Of a stretch of DNA of 64,000 nt, positions 49,829 through 57,508 are shown one piece after another. The stretch is from the NCBI GenBank assembly GCA_030765805.1, contig JAVCDH010000003.1:1-64000 (forward strand), given 5' to 3'. Under the pieces are notes generated by a model, which saw only the letters and a program-made list of their open reading frames with translations, made no database searches and was not told the DNA's origin. A program made the position numbers and the translations under genes. Positions within the stretch are counted from its first letter, which is position 1, and every line of letters starts with the position of its first letter. The stretch comes from Candidatus Euphemobacter frigidus (GTDB lineage Bacteria; Auribacterota; Erginobacteria; Erginobacterales; Erginobacteraceae).

Positions 49829-50095
49829 ATGATAATTGTTCTCTTTATAATTGCTGTCGTGGCGGTAATCGTCATCTACGTTATTGCCAATCGTTCAAAA
49901 AAAGAAGTAGTGATCGAAGAAGATAAGGAACCTACTCCGACCATGGCGCCTGAAGACACCGGGGCGAAGGAGGAGGAACGTTTTTCATCGCCGCCACCGC
50001 CCCCTCCGCCCCCGCCGCCTCCTCCGCCCCCGCCGCCTCCTCCGCCCCCGCCGCCTCCTCCGCCTTTTTCGCCTCCTCCGCCTTCTTCGCCTTAA
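49829..50095 (+). CDS. Membrane-anchored polyproline protein
   Basis: An 88-residue protein. One N-terminal membrane helix (IIVLFIIAVVAVIVIYVIA) is followed by a positively charged NRSKKE, a short acidic linker and then a C-terminal run of about 30 consecutive prolines, ending with PFSPPPPSSP. The ATG at 49829 has GGAGGTG at a good distance; an earlier frame from 49718 lacks one. Long Pro runs stall ribosomes and normally need EF-P. The proline run would form a stiff polyproline-II rod on one face of the membrane. Function is unknown. Confidence 0.75.
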   Translation: MIIVLFIIAVVAVIVIYVIANRSKKEVVIEEDKEPTPTMAPEDTGAKEEERFSSPPPPPPPPPPPPPPPPPPPPPPPPPFSPPPPSSP

Positions 50096-50122
50096 GTGGT
50101 GTCAGTTATTTGGGGATGTACG

Positions 50123-50200
50123 CAAGACCGGGAAGAATGAAAGACGGCCCCGATGAGTAATTCCGGGTGCTGGCCTTTCTCCTTTTCGGTCTTGTTTTTT
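50123..50200 (+). terminator. Terminator after the polyproline gene
   Basis: CAAGACCG (50123-50130) and CGGTCTTG (50187-50194) form an 8-bp stem around a 56-nt loop with inner GC pairing, and TTTTTT follows at 50195-50200. This is a plausible intrinsic terminator, although the loop is long. Confidence 0.55.
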
Positions 50201-50271
50201 AATATTTAGGTTGTAAATGAATATCTGACGGTATAGTAAAGAGTTGTTCTGTCGTAAATTCGATTTCAAGA

Positions 50272-50346
<75 letters not shown>

Positions 50347-50402
50347 TATAAGAATTGCCTTATATATTACCCTTGAGTATCACAATAAATTCATTTAAAT
50401 AA

Positions 50403-52139
50403 ATGGTTGATAAAGAATATCTTGACCGGTATCGTCACAGCGTGGCCCATGTCATGGCCCAGGCTGTAAAATGCCTCTTTCCCGACGTAAAACTGGGGAT
50501 CGGCCCCCCGATTGAGGACGGATTTTATTACGATTTCGATCTGAAAGAAACACTCTCTCCGGAGATATTCAACCGAATCGAAGAAGAGATGCGGAGAATC
50601 ATCGATGAGGACTATTCTTTTGAACGGGAAGAACTGACGTATCAAGAAGCGAAAGCGCTCTTTAAAGAAAGAGCTGAAGATTATAAATTAGAACTGCTGG
50701 AGAGATTAAAAGACGAGACAATCAGCGTCTACCGGGATGGAGATTTTCTTGATCTCTGCCGGGGACCGCACCTGGAAAGCACCGGGAAGATCAAAGCCTT
50801 CAAGCTCCTCAGTGTAGCCGGCGCTTACTGGAAAGGTGATGAACAGCGTCCGATGCTCCAGCGAATCTACGCGACGGCGTTTCCGGACAAAAAAGCCCTC
50901 CGGCGGTATCTTGCGGCAGTCGAGGATGCGAAAAAACGAGATCATCGCAAGCTCGGCCGTGAGATGGACCTCTTCAGTTTTCACGATGAGGCCCCGGGCG
51001 CCCCTTTTTTTCATCCCCTGGGGGTTGTTCTCTACCGTACCTTGCTTGACTATTGGCGGGAGGTTCATCGCAAAGCCGGCTATCGGGAGATAATGACCCC
51101 GCTTATTCTTCGTGAGGAACTCTGGCACCAAAGCGGGCACTGGGAACATTACCGGGACCACATGTATTTGAGCGTGGTTGGAGAACAGACGTTCGCGGTC
51201 AAACCGATGAACTGCCCCGGCACCCTCCTGTTCTACAAGGAGAGACAGCATTCCTACCGGGAGTTCCCCCTCAAGATTGCTGAACTGGGACGGGTTCATC
51301 GCCGGGAGTTGACCGGCGTGCTGCACGGCCTCTTCCGGGTCCAGAGTTTTATTATCGATGACGCCCATATCTTCTGTCTGCCGGAACAGATCAAGGATGA
51401 AATCGCAAAAGTTACCGAGCTGATCCTCGCAATCTACCGGACGGTCGGCTTTGATGAATTCCAGATTGAGATATCCACCCGTCCGGAGTCGTCGATCGGG
51501 AGCGATGAAGACTGGGAACTCGCGACCCGTAGCCTCCGGGAAGCGCTCGATGAAAACGGCATCGACTACACGATCAGTGAAGGAGAGGGGGCTTTCTACG
51601 GCCCGAAGATAGATTTTCATATCAAGGACTGTCTGAAGCGAACCCATCAATGCGGGACCATTCAGCTTGATTTTTCCATGCCCGAACGCTTTAACCTGGA
51701 GTATGTGGGAAAGGATGGACGTAAACACCGGCCGGTTATGATCCACCGGGCGGCTTTTGGATCGGTGGAACGGTTTTTAGCTATTCTGCTCGAGCATTAT
51801 GATGGAGAACTTCCACTCTGGCTGGCGCCGGTTCAGGCAATCGTGCTGCCGATCTCGGAAAAATTCGTTCAATATGCTCAGACCATAAGTGATCGACTGG
51901 AGGAAGCGGGCATCCGGGTCATACTGGACACACGCAATGAGAAGATCGGCTATAAAATTCGTTCCGCCCGGCTCCGAAAAATCCCTTATATGCTGGTGGT
52001 GGGCCACTCGGAGATGGAATCGGGGACGGTCGCGGTCCGAATGTTAAGAGGAGGGCAAGCCGGGGAATGGAAGATCGAAAAATGTATTGAGATATTAAAA
52101 GAAGAGATCAAAGATCGAGGTAGGAGCAAGTCCGGGTAA
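50403..52139 (+). CDS. thrS: Threonyl-tRNA synthetase, short form without TGS domain
   Basis: A 578-residue class II synthetase that charges tRNA-Thr. It starts directly in the editing-domain region (YLDRYRHSVAHVMAQAVKCL) with GPPIEDGFYYDF, so the N-terminal TGS domain of full-length bacterial ThrRS (about 640 residues) is absent. Catalytic motifs are VGEQTFAVKPMNCPGTLLFY, ELTGVLHGLFRVQSFIIDDA and YGPKIDF, and the C-terminal anticodon domain includes WLAPVQAIVLPIS. It opens the translation-gene block with infC. Confidence 0.96.
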   Translation: MVDKEYLDRYRHSVAHVMAQAVKCLFPDVKLGIGPPIEDGFYYDFDLKETLSPEIFNRIEEEMRRIIDEDYSFEREELTYQEAKALFKERAEDYKLELLERLKDETISVYRDGDFLDLCRGPHLESTGKIKAFKLLSVAGAYWKGDEQRPMLQRIYATAFPDKKALRRYLAAVEDAKKRDHRKLGREMDLFSFHDEAPGAPFFHPLGVVLYRTLLDYWREVHRKAGYREIMTPLILREELWHQSGHWEHYRDHMYLSVVGEQTFAVKPMNCPGTLLFYKERQHSYREFPLKIAELGRVHRRELTGVLHGLFRVQSFIIDDAHIFCLPEQIKDEIAKVTELILAIYRTVGFDEFQIEISTRPESSIGSDEDWELATRSLREALDENGIDYTISEGEGAFYGPKIDFHIKDCLKRTHQCGTIQLDFSMPERFNLEYVGKDGRKHRPVMIHRAAFGSVERFLAILLEHYDGELPLWLAPVQAIVLPISEKFVQYAQTISDRLEEAGIRVILDTRNEKIGYKIRSARLRKIPYMLVVGHSEMESGTVAVRMLRGGQAGEWKIEKCIEILKEEIKDRGRSKSG

Positions 52140-52209
52140 TGTGATTTTTACGTTGAACTGTTCTCAAAGGATTGTAATATATCCAAAGAGTTCATAAGAA
52201 CAGCAAGTT

Positions 52210-52240
52210 AAATTAGCCCCGCCAGGGGCCGGGCTAATTT
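52210..52240 (+). promoter_or_regulatory. Stem-loop just before the infC ribosome site
   Basis: AAATTAGCCC (52210-52219) and GGGCTAATTT (52231-52240) form a perfect 10-bp stem. The ribosome site AAAGGAGGTGATCC begins 3 nt later. It belongs to the recurrent TTAGC...GCTAA palindromes and could influence infC translation. Confidence 0.55.
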
Positions 52241-52259
52241 ATAAAGGAGGTGATCCGCT

Positions 52260-52784
52260 ATTCGAAGAGATATATTTATTAACAAGGACATCCGGGCCAA
52301 TAAAGTCAGAGCCATCGATACCGATGGAACTCAGTTGGGAATCCTGCTCATATCCGAAGCACTGAAATTAGCCGAAGAACGAGGACTTGACCTGGTCTGC
52401 GTGGCACCCAGGTCAATCCCTCCGGTCTGCCGTATTCTTGATTACGGGAAATATAAGTACGAGCTGAACAAGCGGGATAGAGAGAGCAAGAAGCAGCAGT
52501 ATATCAGTAGATTGAAGGAGATCAAGCTGAAAGCCCGGATCGGAGAGCATGACTATCAGGTTAAATTACGGAAGGCGATAGAATTTCTGGAGCGGGGCGA
52601 TAAGCTGAGATTAACCCTGACTTTCCGAGGACGCGAGATGATCCGCCAGGATTTGGGACGCCAGATGCTGGAGCGAATGATCGAGGATCTGAAGGAATAT
52701 GGTCATCTGGAAGGTAATTCCCGGATGATGGGCCGACGTCTGGCGGTTGTTTTATGCCCTACTCATTCGCATCATAGGGAATAG
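52260..52784 (+). CDS. infC: Translation initiation factor IF-3 (ATT start)
   Basis: A 174-residue IF-3. The conserved N-terminus FINKDIRANKVRAI lies in frame upstream of the first conventional start (TTG at 52335). I therefore place the start at ATT 52260, the rare codon that infC uses for self-control in many bacteria, 5 nt after a full anti-16S site AGGAGGTGATCC. Motifs QLGILLISEALKLAEERGLD, VAPRSIPPVCRILDYGKYKY and LRLTLTFRGREM are typical. Confidence 0.95.
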   Translation: MRRDIFINKDIRANKVRAIDTDGTQLGILLISEALKLAEERGLDLVCVAPRSIPPVCRILDYGKYKYELNKRDRESKKQQYISRLKEIKLKARIGEHDYQVKLRKAIEFLERGDKLRLTLTFRGREMIRQDLGRQMLERMIEDLKEYGHLEGNSRMMGRRLAVVLCPTHSHHRE

Positions 52785-52973
52785 CAAGCGGGGGTATCTT
52801 CAAAACCTATCGATATTTTTCCCAGCTGTGACCCGGGTCGTAATAACCGGCTTGGTAAAAACAAACCGGCGCCCGAACTAACTCTCCCAATGTGCCGGTG
52901 GTTTTGTATCTATTTCCCAACCCTATTTTTATTGTGTTTTAACCTAAATTGAAATTATAAGGGAAGACAAATT
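52785..52973. promoter_or_regulatory. infC-rpmI leader with competing stems and a possible promoter
   Basis: ACCGGC at about 52848 and CCGGC at about 52866 can each pair with GCCGGT at about 52896, giving two alternative helices. Near the end, TTGTGT (52932-52937), 17 bp and TTATAA (52955-52960) resemble a promoter. In E. coli, L20 represses its own operon through a structure in this position, so a similar switch is possible but not shown. Confidence 0.35.
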
Positions 52974-53168
52974 ATGCCAAAGATAAAAACTAGAAAAGGA
53001 ATCCGGAAGAGATTTAAAGTTTCCAAACAGGGGAAGGTGCAATTTCGACGTTCAGGCAAAAGCCACCTTCTTACCACTAAAAGCCGGAAACGGAAAAGAA
53101 AATTGAGGACTACCGATGTACTGACCGGATCAACGGCGAAAAATATCAAGCGCCTCCTTCAATCTTAA
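52974..53168 (+). CDS. rpmI: Ribosomal protein L35
   Basis: A 64-residue bL35: MPKIKTRKGIRKRFKVSKQG, then a basic core SKSRKRKRKLR-like and ending NIKRLLQS. Small, highly basic and of standard length. It stands between infC and rplT in the usual order. GGGAAGAC before the ATG is a weak ribosome site. Confidence 0.97.
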   Translation: MPKIKTRKGIRKRFKVSKQGKVQFRRSGKSHLLTTKSRKRKRKLRTTDVLTGSTAKNIKRLLQS

Positions 53169-53171
53169 TTT

Positions 53172-53236
53172 TCTGTCGACCTTTAGGTCGACAGCTACGA
53201 CATCAATTACTACTGCCCCGCCGGGACGGGGCTAAA
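53172..53236. repeat. Dispersed composite palindrome, copy 3
   Basis: GTCGACCTTTAGGTCGAC (53175-53192), a degenerate CTACGAC...TACTAC module and GCCCCGCCGGGACGGGGC (53215-53232), then TAAATTC. It fills the rpmI-rplT spacer and reaches to within 20 nt of the rplT start. It is in the same orientation as the copy at 12759-12821. Confidence 0.72.
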
Positions 53237-53254
53237 TTCTAACGAGGAAAGATC

Positions 53255-53602
53255 ATGACCAAAGTCAAGACAGCGCCAGCCAGCCATCAGCGCAGGAAGA
53301 AAATACGAAAACAGGCTAAAGGATTTCGAGGTGGAAGGAGTAAACTTCACCGCACCGCCCGTGAAGCCGTCATGCGATCGATGGCGGAAGCGTATCGCGG
53401 ACGCAAACTGAGAAAACGGGACTTTCGCTCTCTCTGGATAACCCGGATCAGAGCTGGTGTAAACCGGGAAGGAATATCCTATTCCCGATTTATGGGAATG
53501 CTCGGCAAGTCGGATGTCTCTATTAATCGTAAGATCCTGGCCGATCTGGCCGCCCAACATCCCGATGTCTTTAGCCAGCTAGTGCAATCAGTTGTAAAAT
53601 AA
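53255..53602 (+). CDS. rplT: Ribosomal protein L20
   Basis: A 115-residue bL20: QRRKKIRKQAKGFRGGRSKL, RTAREAVMRSMAEAYRGRKL and RDFRSLWITRIRAGVNREGI, then the C-terminal globular domain MGMLGKSDVSINRKILADLA. It is a large-subunit assembly protein that also acts as an autogenous repressor. It has standard length and position. ACGAGGAAAG precedes the ATG. Confidence 0.97.
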   Translation: MTKVKTAPASHQRRKKIRKQAKGFRGGRSKLHRTAREAVMRSMAEAYRGRKLRKRDFRSLWITRIRAGVNREGISYSRFMGMLGKSDVSINRKILADLAAQHPDVFSQLVQSVVK

Positions 53603-53628
53603 AATTTTTCCCCTGGAAAAATTTTCCG

Positions 53629-54648
53629 ATGGAAGAAAAACTTCGTAATATTGCGAGAGAGGCTCAGGGTGAACTGGACGGAGTCGACAACCTGGTGAAT
53701 CTTGAAGCTCTGCGAACCGCCTATCTGGGGCGCAAAGGCAGATTGATATATCTCATCCGTTCAATTGGGAAGCTTCCACCCGATAAGCGGCCCCGGATGG
53801 GGAAGATGGCTAACCGGTTGAAGGTCGAGCTCCAGAGCAGCTTTGACTACGTCAAAGATAATCTGCTGGAGCGGGAGAGGGAGAAGAAGATCCGGGAAGA
53901 GGCGATCGATGTCACTCTCCCCGGTATTTCTTTCCACCGGGGCCGAAGACATCCGATCACCGCGACTCTTGATGAGATTATTGATATTTTTTCCGGTCTG
54001 GGATTTAAGCTGGAGAAGGGTCCCGAGATAGAGTCGGAATACAATAATTTCGACGCCCTGAACATGTCGGCCGATCATCCGGCCCGGGATATGCATGATA
54101 CCCTCTATCTCCGTCCGGGGGTTCTGCTTAGAACCCACACCTCTCCGGTTCAGATCAGAACCATGAAAAAGCAAAAACCGCCACTCAGAATGATCTGCGC
54201 CGGAAAATCCTTCCGCGCCGATACGGCGGATGCCTCACATTCACCCATGTTTCATCAACTGGAAGGCTTGATGGTCGACCGGAACGTAACGCTGGCTGAT
54301 CTCAAAGGGATCCTGACGAGGTTTGTTCATCAGTTCTTTGGAGAGAAGATCAAGTTGCGTTTCCGCCCCAGTTTCTTCCCTTTTACCGAACCCAGCGCGG
54401 AGGTAGATATCTCCTGCGTTGTCTGCAACGGGGAAGGGTGCCCGCTCTGTTCCCAGCGTGGGTGGTTGGAGATCCTGGGGGCGGGGATGGTCGATCCTGA
54501 AGTATTCAAGGAGGTTGGATATGATGCCGAACGCTACACTGGTTTTGCCTTCGGGATGGGGATCGAGCGGATCGCCATGCTTAAATACGGGATCAATGAT
54601 ATCCGCCTCTTCTTTGAGAACGATCTGCGCTTTTTGCATCAATTTTAA
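53629..54648 (+). CDS. pheS: Phenylalanyl-tRNA synthetase alpha subunit
   Basis: A 339-residue class IIc catalytic subunit. The N-terminal coiled coil (about 1-85) includes TAYLGRKGRLIYLIRSIGKL. Motifs include FHRGRRHPITATLDEIIDIF, RTHTSPVQIRTM (motif 1 region), KSFRADTADASHSPMFHQLE (motif 2), SFFPFTEPSAEVDISC and GFAFGMGIERIAML (motif 3). It carries CVVCNGEGCPLCSQRGW, a short Cys-rich insert between the beta strands that many PheS proteins share. Confidence 0.97.
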   Translation: MEEKLRNIAREAQGELDGVDNLVNLEALRTAYLGRKGRLIYLIRSIGKLPPDKRPRMGKMANRLKVELQSSFDYVKDNLLEREREKKIREEAIDVTLPGISFHRGRRHPITATLDEIIDIFSGLGFKLEKGPEIESEYNNFDALNMSADHPARDMHDTLYLRPGVLLRTHTSPVQIRTMKKQKPPLRMICAGKSFRADTADASHSPMFHQLEGLMVDRNVTLADLKGILTRFVHQFFGEKIKLRFRPSFFPFTEPSAEVDISCVVCNGEGCPLCSQRGWLEILGAGMVDPEVFKEVGYDAERYTGFAFGMGIERIAMLKYGINDIRLFFENDLRFLHQF

Positions 54649-54784
54649 ATTGTTACTGTTTCGGAATTTCAAAACAGCTCAGGAAAGCAGGAATACAGGA
54701 GGATAAATTATATAAAATTTTCCTGATTTCTTGCTTTCCTAAGATATAAAGTTGCCCGAGCCGAAGGCGAGGGCTAAGTTCTAC

Positions 54785-57190
54785 ATGAAAGTTAGTTACA
54801 ACTGGCTGAAAGAATTTGTCACCATTGATCTTGAGCCCGATCTCCTGGCCGAGAAACTGACCCTCTCCGGCGCCGAAGTCGAGAGAGTTGAGAAGATCCG
54901 CCCTTTATTTGCCGGGGTCGTCGTGGGCCGGATTGTCTCCGTCGAGCCGGATGAGAAAGAGCAGAACCGGACCTGGTGCCGGGTGGATATCGGCTCCAGA
55001 GAGATAACAACTCTCTGCGCGGCTCCCAACACCTTGAAAGGGCTCCTCACCGCCGTGGCGCTTCCGGGCGTCACCCTCCCCGGGGGCTATACGGTTGAAG
55101 CTAAAAAGATCGAGGGGCGATTCTCTGAAGCCGTCCTCTGTTCGGAGAAAGAACTTGATCTAAGCGACAACTCCAGCGCCATCCTCGAACTCCCTTCAAC
55201 ATTCACTCCGGGGCAGGAGCTGGCCGAAGCCCTAAAATTGGAGGACTATATCCTGGATATAGATGTTACCCCGAACCGGCCTGATCTGCTGAGCATCCGG
55301 GGGGTCGCCCGGGATATTGCCGCGCTGACCGGCCGGAAGCTGCGAAAGATCACTCTTCGTCTGAAAGAGATCGGTCCTCCAATTGAAGACAATGCCGCAG
55401 TTACAGTCAGAGCTTATCGACTCTGTCCCCGATACTGTGCCCGCCTGATCCGGGGGGTGGCGATTAAAAAGAGTCCGTTTCGAATTCGACGCCGTCTTAC
55501 GTTATGCGGAATCAAACCGGTCAATAACGTAGTCGACGCCACCAACTATCTGCTGCTGGAACTGGGGCAACCCCTTCACGCGTTTGATCACGAAAGGCTG
55601 GCCGAGGGGAAGATCATTGTCCGTCGAGCCCGGCCCGGTGAGCGGATCATGACCATCGACGGAGAAGAGCGACAACTCTCTTCCCCGATGCTGGTTATCG
55701 CCGACGCGGAAAAACCGGTGGCGGTGGCCGGTGTAATGGGGGGAATCTCAACGGAGATCAGCGATTACACTTCCATGGTATTACTGGAGAGCGCTTACTT
55801 CGACCCGATCAGTATCCGGCGCACTTCCCGCGCGCTGGGCTTGAGCACGGAAGCGTCACGACGTTTTGAGCGTGGAGTGGATCCTCGGGCTGTTCCTCTC
55901 GCCCTCGACCGGGCGTCCGCCCTTATTCTTGAATTGGCCGGCGGTAAGATCGCGTCGGGGGTCATCGATAAAAAAAGACGGGCCTTCAAGAATATATCCG
56001 TCTCCATCCGGCGATCCCGGACGGAGCAGCTTCTGGGATACCCTTTAACTTCCGGGGAGATAACATATTCTCTTAACGGACTGGGTCTGGAGACGGAGAA
56101 GAAAGGAGAGGATTGGCTTACGTTTAAGATTCCATCCTGGCGCCCGGATCTGACCAGGGAGGTAGATCTGATCGAGGAGGTCGCCCGACTTACCGGTTTT
56201 GACAGGATTCCCGCCGTGATGTCGGTCAATCGAATCACTTATCAGCCCAAAACCGCTGAACAGAAAATATTGGACCAGATCCGGGAAATTCTTTGCGGCC
56301 TGGGTTTAGACGAGGTAATTACCTATAGTTTTATGGAGACAAAATCATTTGACCGGCTCCATATTCCCCTCGTCCATCCACTTCGCCGGGCTTGCGAGAT
56401 CGCGAACCCGGTCAATAAGGCGCAGGGACTGCTCCGGACCACTCTCATCCCCGGTTTGCTGGAGATCATGGAACGAAATATGAACCAGAAGGCGGATCAG
56501 GTAAATATCTTCGAACTGGGGAATGTTTTCACGGAACGCTCCAGATCGAAAATGCCGACCGAGAGAATGTTTCTTTCATTGGCTCTTTCACGACGATCGG
56601 ATACGTCCGATTGGTGCCGTCCGGAGCCTACCCTTGATTTTTACACCCTAAAAGGCATCCTGGAAATATTGGGAAAGCGGTTGGGGGGGGCAGAGATCAC
56701 ATTTCAACCCGTGGATCTTCCAGTCTTCCAATCCGGCCAGAACGCCCGGTTGATGATGGGAGAAAAAATAGTTGGTATCGCGGGAACGGTTGGTGGGGCG
56801 ATTCTTGAGAGTTATTCACTTTCCGCACCCGTTTATCTGGCGGAACTGGAGGTCAGCCCCTTCCTGAAAGCGGGGAGCTGGACGGCACGTTTTCAAAATC
56901 TTGATCAGTATCCGTCCGTTCGACGAGACATGGCACTTGTTGTGGATAAATCGGTTCTCTACGCGACGATAAGGAAGGCAATTGAAACCCACCGCCCCGA
57001 ACTTCTGGAAGAATACATCCTCTTTGATCTTTACGAGGGAAACCCGCTCCCCAAAGGCAAAAAAAGTTTTGCCTTTCGCTTGAAATATTGTTCATCATAT
57101 GATACTCTTTGTGAAACAACAGTAAATAAGATGCACCGGGCGTTTCAGGAAGCATTGGTTTCCGCGCTTGGTTGCAGTTTTAGAGAATAA
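54785..57190 (+). CDS. pheT: Phenylalanyl-tRNA synthetase beta subunit
   Basis: An 801-residue beta subunit. The order is: N-terminal MKVSYNWLKEFVTIDL, the EMAP-like tRNA-binding domain (about 40-150), B3/B4 editing domain (VDATNYLLLELGQPLHAFDH, VVAGVMGGISTEIS), B5 (RRSRTEQLLGYPLTSGEI), the inactive catalytic-like core (GLDEVITYSFMETKSF) and the C-terminal FDX-ACB domain (QYPSVRRDMALVVD). The start at 54785 is set by the conserved MKVSYNWL. A small stem (54754-54774) lies just upstream. Confidence 0.97.
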   Translation: MKVSYNWLKEFVTIDLEPDLLAEKLTLSGAEVERVEKIRPLFAGVVVGRIVSVEPDEKEQNRTWCRVDIGSREITTLCAAPNTLKGLLTAVALPGVTLPGGYTVEAKKIEGRFSEAVLCSEKELDLSDNSSAILELPSTFTPGQELAEALKLEDYILDIDVTPNRPDLLSIRGVARDIAALTGRKLRKITLRLKEIGPPIEDNAAVTVRAYRLCPRYCARLIRGVAIKKSPFRIRRRLTLCGIKPVNNVVDATNYLLLELGQPLHAFDHERLAEGKIIVRRARPGERIMTIDGEERQLSSPMLVIADAEKPVAVAGVMGGISTEISDYTSMVLLESAYFDPISIRRTSRALGLSTEASRRFERGVDPRAVPLALDRASALILELAGGKIASGVIDKKRRAFKNISVSIRRSRTEQLLGYPLTSGEITYSLNGLGLETEKKGEDWLTFKIPSWRPDLTREVDLIEEVARLTGFDRIPAVMSVNRITYQPKTAEQKILDQIREILCGLGLDEVITYSFMETKSFDRLHIPLVHPLRRACEIANPVNKAQGLLRTTLIPGLLEIMERNMNQKADQVNIFELGNVFTERSRSKMPTERMFLSLALSRRSDTSDWCRPEPTLDFYTLKGILEILGKRLGGAEITFQPVDLPVFQSGQNARLMMGEKIVGIAGTVGGAILESYSLSAPVYLAELEVSPFLKAGSWTARFQNLDQYPSVRRDMALVVDKSVLYATIRKAIETHRPELLEEYILFDLYEGNPLPKGKKSFAFRLKYCSSYDTLCETTVNKMHRAFQEALVSALGCSFRE

Positions 57191-57508
57191 AACACATTTA
57201 ACTATCCGGCAACGGATTAGATAATTACCTGGACCTGGTTGTTTGTCTGTCAGAGCTATATGTCCAGGCTGAAAAGCAAGGCATTGTTCAATTATTCGGG
57301 AATATTATTCAGCACATCTTTTATTGCTGATTTCGTTCTATATTAGTTACTGGTAAAGGTCGGGAACGTGAGTGGGACCATAATAAAAGCGAAATGCGCA
57401 GTTGGAACATAATCGGATAAGATAGTACTCATCTCTCCGTCCCTTCACGTCCACTTTACCGGGATATGCCTTGCCCCAACCAGTCTTGTTGCCGGCCGGG
57501 CATTTTTT
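57191..57508. other. Gap upstream of rarA
   Basis: 318 nt with two structured parts: a CCTGGAC/GTCCAGG hairpin at about 57229-57270 and the longer element at 57346-57490. No coding sequence is convincing; a minus-strand frame overlapping rarA (57347-57745) has a Cys-x-x-Cys but no family resemblance. Confidence 0.5.
57346..57490. ncRNA. Candidate structured RNA (possible 6S RNA)
   Basis: Collinear arms pair over a 109-nt span: GGTAAAG (57352-57358) with CTTTACC (57454-57460), ACGTGA (57366-57371) with TCACGT (57445-57450), and GGGA (57374-57377) with TCCC (57440-57443), around a 60-nt interior. ACTGG (57349-57353) can alternatively pair with CCAGT (57480-57484). A long interrupted helix next to rarA and fthC fits where 6S RNA genes lie in B. 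subtilis (near rarA) and E. coli (before ygfA/fthC). Sequence conservation with known 6S RNA is not visible to me. Confidence 0.35.

Noticed and set aside
50706-51746. 346-codon minus-strand frame inside thrS
   Set aside because: Shadow of a clear ThrRS coding sequence; no ribosome site or family resemblance.
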